NCBI GenBank assembly: GCA_000341795.1
Contig: AODO01000004.1
Span: 1 to 34,683, forward strand
DNA length: 34,683 nucleotides
Source of the DNA: Rhodococcus triatomae BKS 15-14
GTDB taxonomy: Bacteria > Actinomycetota > Actinomycetes > Mycobacteriales > Mycobacteriaceae
Reading direction: 5' to 3'
In this document: positions 8,634 through 16,850 of the stretch, one piece after another
Position numbering within the stretch: the first letter of the stretch is position 1
Layout: each line of letters opens with the position of its first letter
The notes under the pieces: generated by a model
Database searches by the model: none
Told to the model about the DNA's origin: nothing
The model's input: only the letters and a program-made list of their open reading frames with translations
Made by a program: the position numbers and the translations under genes

Positions 8634-8654
8634 GGTCCAGCAGTCTAGTGGCTG

Positions 8655-9089
8655 TCACGTCGGCGTGAGGATGACGACCGGGATCTCCCGGGTCGTCCGC
8701 GACTGGTAGACGTCATAGTTCGGCCAGGTCTCCGAGACGATCTCCCACAGTCGCGGCTTCTCCTCCGCTGTGGCGGTCCGGGCCACCATCGGGATGCACT
8801 GGTCTTTGACCTGCACCTCGACCCTCGGATCTGCTTGCAGGTTGAGATACCACATCGGGGCCTGCGGAGCACCGCCCTTGGATGCAACGACCAGGTAGTC
8901 GGTTCCGTCGCGCGCGAAGATCAGTGCCGATGTCAGAGCGCGGCCGGAGCGCCGTCCCGTCACCGTGAGCAGCAAGGTCGGAACACCGTTCCAGAGATAG
9001 CCGACCTCGCCTCCGGTTGCGCGATAGGCACGGACGTGTTCTTCGCCACGGAGGCCGAGATTCGGGGCTGAGTAGTTGCTTTCGGACAC
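8655..9089 (-). CDS. Deazaflavin (F420)-dependent nitroreductase-family protein
   Basis: A 144-residue protein of the Ddn/PF04075 family, small split-barrel enzymes of actinobacteria that use the deazaflavin F420 for reductions or quinone protection. The family blocks are LLLTVTGRRSG (39-49), DYLVVASKGGAPQAPMWYLNLQADP (about 64-88) and the closing REIPVVILTP. It begins 7 bp after the P450 gene, so the two are co-translated. F420H2-dependent reduction of an enone or quinone made by the neighbouring P450/SDR would fit, but this is inference. Some family members have no demonstrated catalytic activity. Confidence 0.85.
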   Translation of the reverse strand: MSESNYSAPNLGLRGEEHVRAYRATGGEVGYLWNGVPTLLLTVTGRRSGRALTSALIFARDGTDYLVVASKGGAPQAPMWYLNLQADPRVEVQVKDQCIPMVARTATAEEKPRLWEIVSETWPNYDVYQSRTTREIPVVILTPT

Positions 9090-9096
9090 CGGGTCC

Positions 9097-10350
9097 TCAC
9101 TTCGGGTCGAAGAGAACGGGAATCGCGGTCGCGCCGCGCTCGTACATGCCGACGAAACTGGGCGCGGGCGCGCCGGGGTCGAGCCGAAGATTCGGTAGCC
9201 GATCGAGCAGTGCGTTGATGCCGGTGGTCATCTCGCCCCGAGCGACGTGCATGCCGAGGCAGATGTGCGCGCCCTGACCGAATGCCAACGTGGGCTTGAC
9301 CTTCCGCGTGATGTCGAACTCGTCGGGATCGTCCCACCGCTCGGGATCTCGGTTGGCCGCCCCGACACACATGTGCAGCACCGAACCCGCGGGTATCGCC
9401 TGTCCGTGGAACTCGATGTCCTCCGTGACCCAGCGGGAGAACATCGGGTCGGTCGGCATCCACCGCAGTGCCTCCTCGATCGCCGGCCGCAGCAGCGTGC
9501 GATCTGCGCGTACTGCCTCGAGGACGTCCGGCCGCTGCAGCAGCGCCGTGATCGTGGTCCCCATCTGCTTCCACGTGGTACCCGAACCCGCCGCGAGGAG
9601 CAGGAGGGAGAAGGTGTGGATCTCCTCGTCGGACAGTCGCTGCGTCGCCCCGTGTTCGTCGGCGAACTCGGCCTGGACCAGGATGCTGACGAGGTCGTCC
9701 AGCGGGTCCGCGCGGCGGGCGGCGACGATCGGGGTGAGGATGTCCACGATCGCCTGCTGATCGCGTCCGAGCGCGGCACGGATGTCGAGTGCCTGCTCCA
9801 TCGGCACGCCGAAGCTGCCTGTGATCGTCAGAACCGGGATGGCGGCACAGAAGTCCACGTTCAGCTCGGCGCGACCCTCGGCGGCGAAGTCGTCGACGAG
9901 CAGGTGAACGGTCTCCTCGATCCAGTTCCGCATCCACCACCCGGCGTTCGACGGCAGGAACGACGGCTGCACCAGACCGCGGTACCGCCTGTGCTGCGTA
10001 CCCCCCATCGCCAGCATGTTCTGCCCGGGTATGCGGGCCTCGGGGCCGGCGTCGACCGCCTCCGGCGAGGACGCGAAGACGGCGGGGTTCCGGAATGCCT
10101 CGTTGCAGGCCTCGAAGCTGAACGCCGAGAAGTGCGGCCGATCCGGGAACGGTAGCCCCTGGAAGTACAGCGTGTCCGGGATCCCGGTGAGCTCGTGGAC
10201 CGTGCCGGCGTGCACCGGGGCCTCCTCACGGAGCCGGTGCCAGATCGGGTACGGGTCTCCGGAGTAGAGACCACCGGTGACCTCGTTGTACGACCCCTGG
10301 AGGTCGAAGAGCTCACGCATGCGAGCTCGGTCGAGCGATGCTGTCGTCAT
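9097..10350 (-). CDS. Cytochrome P450 monooxygenase
   Basis: A 417-residue bacterial class I P450 that hydroxylates a substrate using electrons from a ferredoxin. All core motifs are present: the I-helix oxygen-binding AAGSGTTW (A254-T258), the K-helix E293-x-x-R296 in EEALRW, and the haem loop AFGQGAHICLG with cysteine ligand Cys364. No membrane anchor is present, as expected. The start overlaps the SDR stop by 4 bp (ATGA). No ferredoxin gene lies in this operon; the nearest is at 32236. The SDR just upstream is the likely next step for the alcohol formed. The substrate is unknown. Confidence 0.95.
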   Translation of the reverse strand: MTTASLDRARMRELFDLQGSYNEVTGGLYSGDPYPIWHRLREEAPVHAGTVHELTGIPDTLYFQGLPFPDRPHFSAFSFEACNEAFRNPAVFASSPEAVDAGPEARIPGQNMLAMGGTQHRRYRGLVQPSFLPSNAGWWMRNWIEETVHLLVDDFAAEGRAELNVDFCAAIPVLTITGSFGVPMEQALDIRAALGRDQQAIVDILTPIVAARRADPLDDLVSILVQAEFADEHGATQRLSDEEIHTFSLLLLAAGSGTTWKQMGTTITALLQRPDVLEAVRADRTLLRPAIEEALRWMPTDPMFSRWVTEDIEFHGQAIPAGSVLHMCVGAANRDPERWDDPDEFDITRKVKPTLAFGQGAHICLGMHVARGEMTTGINALLDRLPNLRLDPGAPAPSFVGMYERGATAIPVLFDPK

Positions 10351-11132
10351 CGGGCCACGTACCCCCCGTCCACCGGCAGTGCGACACCGGTGACGTTGGC
10401 CGCCCGGTCGGAGGCGAGATAGAGGATCGCCTCCGCGCAGTCCTCGGCGGTCACGGACCGTCCGAGTGGATGCTGCGCCGCCATCTTCGCAGCGACCTCG
10501 GGCCGCGCACTCGTCTCGGCGTCCAGCCCGCCCGCCGCCATGAATCCGGTCAGCGGCATGGCCGCCGGGCAGATGGCGTTCACCCGGATCCCGTACGGCG
10601 CGGCCTCGATCGCGAGCGCCCGCGTCAACTGCAGCACCGCGCCCTTGGTGGCGCCGTACACCGAGCCGCCCCAGGCGACGAGGCCCGCGACGGACGCGGT
10701 GTTCACGATGACACCACCGTCGCCCTGCTCCTTGTACCGCAGTACCGCATGCTTGCAGCCGAAGAACACACCGCCGAGGTTCACCGAGACCAGGCGGTCG
10801 AAGTCCTCGACCGTGTGGTCCTCGAGCAGCGCACCCAGGCGCGGCGTCGGCACTCCGACGTTGTTGACCAGAACGTCGAGGCGGCCGTACTGCTGCACCG
10901 CCGCGGACACCATGGCCTCGACCTGGTCCTCCTTCGACACGTCGACCTCCACCGCCGTGGCGACCCCGCCGGCCGCCTCGATGCGCCGGACGGTCTCCTT
11001 CGCCTCCGCCGGTGCGATGTCGGCGCAGACCACCCGCGCGCCCTCCTCCGCGAGCCGGGACGCCGTCGCGCGGCCGACACCGGAACCCGCTCCGGTCACG
11101 ATCACGCTCTTCTCCGCGAACAATCCGCTCAT
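10347..11132 (-). CDS. Short-chain dehydrogenase/reductase
   Basis: A 261-residue classical SDR that interconverts an alcohol and a ketone with NAD(P). The Rossmann motif TGAGSGVG is at 13-20, the structural NNVG at 90-93, catalytic Ser147 (NTASVAG), and Tyr159/Lys163 in YGATK. An acidic residue after the second strand (CADIA) favours NAD(H) over NADP(H). It is translationally coupled to the P450 downstream (4-bp overlap) and follows the amidohydrolase by 27 bp. Oxidation of the P450 product to a ketone is the most economical role, inferred from context. Confidence 0.93.
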   Translation of the reverse strand: MSGLFAEKSVIVTGAGSGVGRATASRLAEEGARVVCADIAPAEAKETVRRIEAAGGVATAVEVDVSKEDQVEAMVSAAVQQYGRLDVLVNNVGVPTPRLGALLEDHTVEDFDRLVSVNLGGVFFGCKHAVLRYKEQGDGGVIVNTASVAGLVAWGGSVYGATKGAVLQLTRALAIEAAPYGIRVNAICPAAMPLTGFMAAGGLDAETSARPEVAAKMAAQHPLGRSVTAEDCAEAILYLASDRAANVTGVALPVDGGYVAR

Positions 11133-11159
11133 CTCACGCTCCCTTCGACGGCAGACTGA

Positions 11160-12383
11160 TCAGGCATTGATCTGGGCCGGGGGCTCTGCCGGCGTGAATC
11201 GGTACAGTCGCTCCGCGTTTCCACGCAGGATCTTGTACTGCACCTCGGGCGAGAGGTGGTCGATCTGCTTCCGGACCGCGGAGATGCAGTTCGGCCACGT
11301 CGAGTCCGAATGCGGGTAGTCGGTCTCGCACATGATGTTGTTCTCGCCGATCTCGTCGATGCTGGCGATCCCGTGATGATCCTCGATGAAGCAGCCGAAG
11401 ATGTGCTTGCGGAACACCTCTCGCACGTCGAGGCTGTCGAGGTCGGTGTCGGTGCCGCTGTGCGCACCCCACTTGGCGCCACGCTGCACCCAGTAGCGCT
11501 GCTTGTCGAGCACCTGCTCGGCACGCTCGAGAAAGTACGGCACCCAGCCGATCTCACCTTCGGAGAGGGCGATCTTCAGATCCGGGAAGCGCTGGAAGAC
11601 GCTGCTGAACAGCCACGTGAGCATCGCGCCCGAGGTGCGGGTGGCGCCCCACGACAGGTTCGCCATGAACGGCGCGTCCTTCGAGATCTGCGGCACCGTC
11701 GACGACGATCCGACGTGCATCGAGACGACCATCTGCAGGTCGTTCGCGGCGGCGAAGACCGGATCCCAGTAGCGGTCCGCGTCGTGAATGGTGGGCAGGC
11801 CGAGCGGTTCCGGGTTCTCGGAGAAGGCGAACGAGGTGACGCCCCGATCCGCGCAGCGCTCCATCTCCTTCGCCGCGAGCTGCGGGTCCCACAGCGGAAT
11901 CAGCATCAGCGGGATGAAGCGTCCGGGCGCCGCACCCGCCCACTCCTCGATGTGCCAGTCGTTGTACGCCTTGATGCAGGTGAGCCCGAACTCGCGATCG
12001 CTGCCCTCCATGAACAGCTGTCCGCAGAACCGGGTCACGGTCGGGAAGGACAGCGACGCCAGGATTCCCGCGCGGTTCATGTCCTCGACCCGGGCCAGCG
12101 GGTCGTAGCACCCGGGGCGCATCTCGTCGTAGTTGAGCGGCTCGGGGCTGAACTCTTCCTTCTCCTTGCCCGCCACGGCGCTCAGCCCGCTGCTCGGGAA
12201 GCGCTTGCCGTCGTAGGTCCAGACGTCCGTGCCGTTGTCGTCCTTGATCAGGCGCGGCGCACGATCGCGATCCTTCTTCGGGACCCGATCGATCCACAGG
12301 TTCGCCGGCTCGAGGATGTGGTCGTCCACGGAGACCAGCCAGTCGAGGTTGTAGTTGTCGTTCTGCTCGGCATGGATCGTCAT
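11160..12383 (-). CDS. Amidohydrolase-family metal-dependent hydrolase or decarboxylase
   Basis: A 407-residue member of the amidohydrolase-2 family (PF04909), TIM-barrel metalloenzymes that hydrolyse C-C/C-N bonds or decarboxylate acids. Visible ligands are the N-terminal pair Asp20-x-His22 (SVDDHILEP), His223 (SMHVGSS) and Asp355 (CETDYPHSD). The usual first motif in this fold is HxH; the D-x-H form here is typical of a subgroup in actinobacterial catabolic clusters. The ATG at 12383 overlaps the ALDH stop (ATGA), so a longer open frame upstream is not used. In this operon it may cleave a ring-opened or β-keto acid intermediate; the reaction is not established. Confidence 0.88.
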   Translation of the reverse strand: MTIHAEQNDNYNLDWLVSVDDHILEPANLWIDRVPKKDRDRAPRLIKDDNGTDVWTYDGKRFPSSGLSAVAGKEKEEFSPEPLNYDEMRPGCYDPLARVEDMNRAGILASLSFPTVTRFCGQLFMEGSDREFGLTCIKAYNDWHIEEWAGAAPGRFIPLMLIPLWDPQLAAKEMERCADRGVTSFAFSENPEPLGLPTIHDADRYWDPVFAAANDLQMVVSMHVGSSSTVPQISKDAPFMANLSWGATRTSGAMLTWLFSSVFQRFPDLKIALSEGEIGWVPYFLERAEQVLDKQRYWVQRGAKWGAHSGTDTDLDSLDVREVFRKHIFGCFIEDHHGIASIDEIGENNIMCETDYPHSDSTWPNCISAVRKQIDHLSPEVQYKILRGNAERLYRFTPAEPPAQINA

Positions 12384-13849
12384 TTCGCCAGTTCTCCAAT
12401 CGAGATGTGCTTGACTTCCTGGAATTCCCTGATGCCGTCGGGCCCGCGCTCGCGTCCGAGCCCGCTCTGCTTGTAGCCGCCGCTCGGCGCGTAGGCACTG
12501 AAGACGGTGGTGTTCACGTTGACCGCGCCGGCACGGAGGCGCCGGGCCACACGCAGCGCGGCGGCGGTGTCGCCGCTGTAGACCTGACTCGACAGGCCGT
12601 AGACGCTGTCGTTGGCGAGCGCCACGGCGTCGTCGAGGTCGCGGTACCCGATGACACCGATGACGGGCCCGAATATCTCTTCCCGCGCAGCAGGGTTGGA
12701 GTTGTCGGGAAGGTCCAGGACGGTGGGCTCGAAGTAGTGACCCCGATCGAGCCCCTCCGGCCTGCCGCCGCCGAAACGCACCTTCGCACCGTTCTGTTCG
12801 GCGAGCGTGACGAACTGTTCGCACCTGGCCCGCTGTGCCGCGCTGATCACCGGGCCCATCATCGCCGTCGGGTCGGTTGGTGCCCCCACCTTCACCGAGG
12901 CGTAGGCCGCCGACACCGCTTGCAGCACTTCCTCTTTGCTCTGCTGGGGCACGAGCATTCGGGTCGCCGCCACACACGCCTGACCGGCGGTACGGGCCAC
13001 GACACCGAGTGCACCGAGTCCGACCCGCGCGAGCGCATCGGGCAGATAGATCTGAGCCGACTTGCCGCCCAGCTCGAGCGAGAGGCGCTTCACCGTCGGT
13101 GCGGCCTGCGCGATGATGCTGCGGCCAACGGCGGTGGAGCCGGTGAACGACACCATGTCGACCGCCGGGTGGGTGGTCAGCAGCGTCGCGCCCTCCGCCC
13201 CTTCCTCGGCGACCACGTTGAGCACGCCCGGGGGCAGACCCGCCGCCTCGGCTGCCCGACCGAAGATCAGGGACGAGAGCGGGGTGAGCGGGCTGGGTCG
13301 CAGGATCACCGAGTTCCCTGCCATGAGCGCGGGAACGAGCTTTTGCAACGCCATGATCAGGGCCGCGTTGTACGGGGTGATGGCGGTGACCACCCCGACA
13401 CCCTCGTGCCGCCGGATGCTCAGGGCGACGCGGCCGCGCACGAGGTCGTCGACGGGCACGGGGTTCGACTCCTCGTGCGCCATCGAGAGATACAGGTCGA
13501 TGGTCTGCCTGGCGACCGCGACGCCGGCGCGGCACTGCGTCTCGTCCGCGAAGCGGGAGGGCTGCCCGGCCTCCGCCACGAGAGTGTCGATCAACGTCTC
13601 GCGCTGCGCTTCGATGTGATCGATCATGGCGTGCACGACCGTCGCTCGATACCCTGCGGACCGGTCCGCCCACGTTCCGGCGTCGAAGCTGCGGCGAGCG
13701 GCGAGCACCGCCCGCTCGACCTCGGCGAGCGGCGTGGCGGTCAGGTCCGCGACATGGCTTTCGTCCGCGGGATTCTCGACGGCGATGACAGCGTCACCGG
13801 TGATCCAGGTGCCGTCGACGTACGTTCGTCTTTCCGAAAGGATACTCAC
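12380..13849 (-). CDS. Aldehyde dehydrogenase (first gene of the P450 operon)
   Basis: A 489-residue ALDH with Asn161 (TPYN), Glu259 (LELGGKS), Cys292 (TAGQACVAATR) and the EEIFGPV motif. TPYN instead of TPWN is a common variant. The GTG at 13849 is chosen because AAGGAG lies 5 nt upstream; an in-frame ATG at 13882 would put that ribosome site inside the gene and overlap an operator. It leads a six-gene leftward unit (ALDH, amidohydrolase, SDR, P450, F420 protein, TetR). It oxidises an aldehyde to an acid, probably an intermediate of the same pathway. Confidence 0.93.
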   Translation of the reverse strand: MSILSERRTYVDGTWITGDAVIAVENPADESHVADLTATPLAEVERAVLAARRSFDAGTWADRSAGYRATVVHAMIDHIEAQRETLIDTLVAEAGQPSRFADETQCRAGVAVARQTIDLYLSMAHEESNPVPVDDLVRGRVALSIRRHEGVGVVTAITPYNAALIMALQKLVPALMAGNSVILRPSPLTPLSSLIFGRAAEAAGLPPGVLNVVAEEGAEGATLLTTHPAVDMVSFTGSTAVGRSIIAQAAPTVKRLSLELGGKSAQIYLPDALARVGLGALGVVARTAGQACVAATRMLVPQQSKEEVLQAVSAAYASVKVGAPTDPTAMMGPVISAAQRARCEQFVTLAEQNGAKVRFGGGRPEGLDRGHYFEPTVLDLPDNSNPAAREEIFGPVIGVIGYRDLDDAVALANDSVYGLSSQVYSGDTAAALRVARRLRAGAVNVNTTVFSAYAPSGGYKQSGLGRERGPDGIREFQEVKHISIGELAK

Positions 13850-13875
13850 ATCAACTCCTTTTCGCTGGTAGTAGT

Positions 13876-13888
13876 AGAACATAGTTCT
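13876..13888. promoter_or_regulatory. AGAA-N5-TTCT operator at the ALDH operon
   Basis: A perfect inverted repeat AGAAC-ATA-GTTCT, 27 bp upstream of the GTG start. On the minus strand it overlaps a possible -10 (TATGTT). It is followed at 13887-13900 by a second perfect repeat, TCTCGC-AAAA-GCGAGA, and by an 8-bp palindrome TATCGATA at 13903-13910. The same AGAA-N5-TTCT pattern recurs at 18545, 20318 (degenerate), 22344 and 22365. Confidence 0.65.
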
Positions 13889-13931
13889 CGCAAAAGCGAG
13901 AGTATCGATATGCTCCGGCTGAATCAGGCTG

Positions 13932-15125
13932 TCAGTGAGGGTGTTTCGAGTACACGACTGCGCCGCCGTGGTGCGGTGACGAATGGCAGGCCACCCCCAC
14001 GTCGACCCCTGCCCGCTGCCGGTCCCCGGCGCGTCCGGCCAGCTGCAGATAGCACTCCAGCATCTGCGGCACGCCGTGCATCCGCCCGTTGCCGAGGGCG
14101 CCGCCGCCCGACAGCGCCGGGACCGCGCCCGGACTGTCGCTGTCGATTCCGCCGTCCGCGACGAAACGGTGCGCCTCACCGCGGGGGCAGATGCCCAGTG
14201 CCTCCAACCAGAACCACACGAACGGGGAGAAGCCGTCGTACACCTGCGGCAGGTCGACGTCCCGCATCGAAATCCCGGAGGTCTCCTCCAGGCGCCGAAC
14301 GAGATCCGCCCCGCTGTCCTCGATGTCGACGAGCGGCCAGTGCAGCGGCAGCCTGCGGCGGGTCGGCACCGAGTTCGCGAACCCGGCGACGCGCACCGGC
14401 GGGTGCGGCAGGTCCGCCGCCCGCTCCGCCGACGTGAACACGAACGCCGCGGCGCCGGTTACGGGAATGTCGCAGTCGTACCGCCGCACCGGGTCGAACA
14501 GCGGCGGCGCCGACAGGTAGTGCTCCACGCTCAGGGGACGATCACGCCAGTACGACCACGGGATCCTGGCGCCGTTCTTGCGGGCCTCGGTGACCACCGC
14601 GGCCATCGCGTCCGGCGTGGCCCCGTACCGCTGTAGGTACTCGTTGTACGGCAACGCGATCATCGCGAGTGGACCGAAGAACCCCTGCGGGGCCGTCCAC
14701 TGCTGCGGTCCGGTGACCTCCCGCATCGGATTACCGTGGTAGCTTCCCGTCGGATTGTGCAGCGCCCGGTGCATCACGACGTAGTCCGCGGCGCCACTGG
14801 CCACGGCATTGACGGCCAGTGCGACCGACCCTGTCAGCTGGCCGATACCGTCGAATCCCGCTACGTAACGCGGACTTCCACCGAGTCGCTGCGCCAGCCA
14901 GGACGACGACACGATGTCGATGCCGTCCCTGGGGGTTCGGCCGCTGGAACTGGGCAGCATGCTCGAGCTGACGTAGCCGTCGATCTGGTTCACCCGGAGT
15001 CCCGCGTCGGTGATCGCGGCGCGCACGACGTCGACGGTGAGCGGCCCGAGATCGCGGCGCGCGGTGCGCTCGATGTCACTGTGCGCGTATCCGACCACAG
15101 CGACCTCGGTGCGCCCGGCGGTCAC
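13932..15125 (-). CDS. Ltp/SCP-x thiolase-fold protein, probable retro-aldolase
   Basis: A 397-residue thiolase-fold protein of the lipid-transfer (SCP-x/Ltp) class. The GTG at 15125 overlaps the DUF35 stop (GTGA). Family blocks are GQLTGSVALAVNAVASGAADYVV (95-117), QVYDGFSPFVWFWLEALGI and the C-terminal GGGALGNGRMHG and ACHSSPHHGGAVV. The nucleophilic cysteine that true thiolases carry before the TGS motif is a glutamine here (Gln96). Loss of that cysteine together with a DUF35 partner gene is known from the Ltp2-ChsH2 steroid aldolase, which cleaves a C-C bond by retro-aldol chemistry. That function is inferred; it might also be a non-catalytic partner. Confidence 0.85.
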   Translation of the reverse strand: MTAGRTEVAVVGYAHSDIERTARRDLGPLTVDVVRAAITDAGLRVNQIDGYVSSSMLPSSSGRTPRDGIDIVSSSWLAQRLGGSPRYVAGFDGIGQLTGSVALAVNAVASGAADYVVMHRALHNPTGSYHGNPMREVTGPQQWTAPQGFFGPLAMIALPYNEYLQRYGATPDAMAAVVTEARKNGARIPWSYWRDRPLSVEHYLSAPPLFDPVRRYDCDIPVTGAAAFVFTSAERAADLPHPPVRVAGFANSVPTRRRLPLHWPLVDIEDSGADLVRRLEETSGISMRDVDLPQVYDGFSPFVWFWLEALGICPRGEAHRFVADGGIDSDSPGAVPALSGGGALGNGRMHGVPQMLECYLQLAGRAGDRQRAGVDVGVACHSSPHHGGAVVYSKHPH

Positions 15126-15541
15126 GGCGCCAACTCGAACGCCGGAATCGCGACGCCCGGCGCCACGTCCTCGAAGGCCGCCACCACTGCCGCGCCCACC
15201 CACAGGTCCGTGTCGACCCCGCCGAGCAGCCTGCCGATCATCCGCAACTCGCTCTGTTCGTCGAGTTCCACGTCGACCAGGACGAACGGCAGCAGGTCGG
15301 CGAAGCCCGGAAGGAAGGACTGCCGGGCGACCGTCCACGACCGCACGCAGCCGCGACCGCTGACCGGCACGAAGTGAAACTCCGGGTTGGTCGACAGGCA
15401 GTGCGGGCACACGCCGTCGGGCGGCAACGCGAACCGGTCGCAGCGCGAGCAGCGGGCGACGGTGAGACGGTGCTCGGCGGCCGCCGCCCAGTACGGCTCC
15501 GACGCGGCGTCGGGAACGGGGAACGGCCTCGATCCGCTCAC
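15122..15541 (-). CDS. DUF35 OB-fold/zinc-ribbon acyl-CoA-binding partner
   Basis: A 139-residue DUF35 protein: an N-terminal zinc ribbon with Cys31, Cys34, Cys45 and Cys48 (ARCSRCDRFALPPDGVCPHC) followed by an OB fold (GCVRSWTVARQ, PFVLVDVELDE). Such proteins bind acyl-CoA and form complexes with thiolase-fold enzymes; in steroid side-chain degradation the DUF35 part is needed for Ltp2 aldolase activity. The GTG at 15541 overlaps the CoA transferase stop, and its own stop overlaps the Ltp start, so the two partners are made together. Function is inferred from family and pairing. Confidence 0.9.
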   Translation of the reverse strand: MSGSRPFPVPDAASEPYWAAAAEHRLTVARCSRCDRFALPPDGVCPHCLSTNPEFHFVPVSGRGCVRSWTVARQSFLPGFADLLPFVLVDVELDEQSELRMIGRLLGGVDTDLWVGAAVVAAFEDVAPGVAIPAFELAP

Positions 15542-16794
15542 GGGATCACGCCCTTGTCCTGCAGCGCCCCTATGCGATCCCACTCGTATCCGAGTTCGAG
15601 CAGCAGCATCTCGGTGTGCTCACCGTGCTCGGGGGCACGTCGCAGCGTGGGGGGCCGCTCGTCCAGCTGGACCGGGACGGCCGGCAGGCGGTAGCCGTGA
15701 CCGTCCGCCGACGCCACCTCTCCCACGTAACCGTTCGCGAGGACCTGCGGGTCGTCGACGACGTCGTGGACGGACTGCACCGGCGCCCACGGCGCGTCGA
15801 GGTCCGCGAGGATCTCCTTCCACTCCTCCAGGGTGTGTTCTGCGAAGAGGTCGTCGAGCACCTTGACGCACTCCGCGTTGTGTTCCCGTCGCGCCGCCAT
15901 GCTCGCGAAGCGAGGGTCGTCCACCAGGTCCTCACGCCCGAGGATCCGGGCGAAGGCGGGCCAGTACCGGTCGCCCTGCAGGAACATCAGCTGGATGTGC
16001 CGCAGGTCCTTCGTCCGGTAGGTGCCGGTCAACGGGTTCACGCCCGGTCCGCGCCCGGCGACCGGCCCGGCCGCACCACCGTTGAGAGCGGCGAGCAGGT
16101 CGGAGGACAGCATCCACATGGCGGTGGCGAGCAACGACACGTCGACGACGGTGCCCTCCCCGGTGCGGTCACGTTCGCGCAGCGCGGTCGCGATACCGAA
16201 GGCCAACGCCATTGCACCGCTCCGGTCCCCCATCGCGCCGCGCTGACTGATCGGGTACTCCCGCTCCGTCGGGGTCAGGACGTGGCCCACACCTCCGCGC
16301 GCCCAGAAGGCGGAGCTGTCGTACCCCGGTTTGTCGGCGTCCGGTCCGCGTACCCCGAAGCCGTGTCCGCGGGCGTAGACAAGGCTGGGGTAGCGCACGC
16401 GGACCGAGTCCGCGTCCAGGCCGAGCCGCGCGAGAGCACCCGGTCGCAGGCTGGTGACGAACACGTCCGCCGACGCCAGGAGCTCGTGCAGAACCGCGAG
16501 TCCGTCCTCGGTCCGGATGTCGAGCGCGATCGAGCGCTTCCCCCGGTTCGCGAGAGCCATCGACAGGTTCGGCCCCTGCCCGTCGGTGCCGACGCCCTGC
16601 GTCGCCAGCCCCCGGTAGGGGTCGCCCTCGATCGGTTCGATGCGGACGACGTCGGCACCCCAGTCGGCGAGCAGTGCCGCTGCCACGGGGACGAAAACCC
16701 ACTGTGCGAGCTCGACCACACGGACGCCGTCGAATGCCCGCGGTCGGAGGGAACCGCCGTCGTTCGTTTCCGCCTCGCTTCGATTCTCTGTCAT
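15538..16794 (-). CDS. Family III CoA transferase (CaiB/BaiF)
   Basis: A 418-residue CoA transferase/racemase of the CaiB-BaiF family, which moves CoA between carboxylates through an aspartyl anhydride. The signature N-terminus VRVVELAQWVFVPVAAALLADWGADVVRIE runs from about 25 to 53, with LDIRTEDG near 91-98. Asp159 in PGYDSSAFWARGGV occupies the usual nucleophile position. A GAGGA ribosome site precedes the ATG at 16794. It follows the acyl-CoA synthetase by 45 bp and is coupled to DUF35 by a 4-nt overlap. Roles could be CoA loading of a second acid or racemisation of a 2-methyl branch, as in AMACR; sequence does not separate these. Confidence 0.9.
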   Translation of the reverse strand: MTENRSEAETNDGGSLRPRAFDGVRVVELAQWVFVPVAAALLADWGADVVRIEPIEGDPYRGLATQGVGTDGQGPNLSMALANRGKRSIALDIRTEDGLAVLHELLASADVFVTSLRPGALARLGLDADSVRVRYPSLVYARGHGFGVRGPDADKPGYDSSAFWARGGVGHVLTPTEREYPISQRGAMGDRSGAMALAFGIATALRERDRTGEGTVVDVSLLATAMWMLSSDLLAALNGGAAGPVAGRGPGVNPLTGTYRTKDLRHIQLMFLQGDRYWPAFARILGREDLVDDPRFASMAARREHNAECVKVLDDLFAEHTLEEWKEILADLDAPWAPVQSVHDVVDDPQVLANGYVGEVASADGHGYRLPAVPVQLDERPPTLRRAPEHGEHTEMLLLELGYEWDRIGALQDKGVIP

Positions 16795-16835
16795 CTGAAA
16801 TCCTCTCTGCTCAGCACTGTCGAGAATTCGGAGAG

Positions 16836-16850
16836 GCCCTCAGCGAGGGC
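16836..16850 (-). other. Small hairpin spanning the acyl-CoA synthetase stop codon
   Basis: A perfect 6-bp stem with a 3-nt loop (GCCCTC-AGC-GAGGGC) covers the stop codon of the acyl-CoA synthetase. It may modulate read-through into the CoA transferase gene or mark an RNA processing point. It could be chance in this GC-rich sequence. Confidence 0.3.

Noticed and set aside
13932-15125. Ordinary 3-ketoacyl-CoA thiolase
   Set aside because: The nucleophilic cysteine position is Gln96, and a DUF35 partner is encoded next to it; aldolase-type function is more likely.
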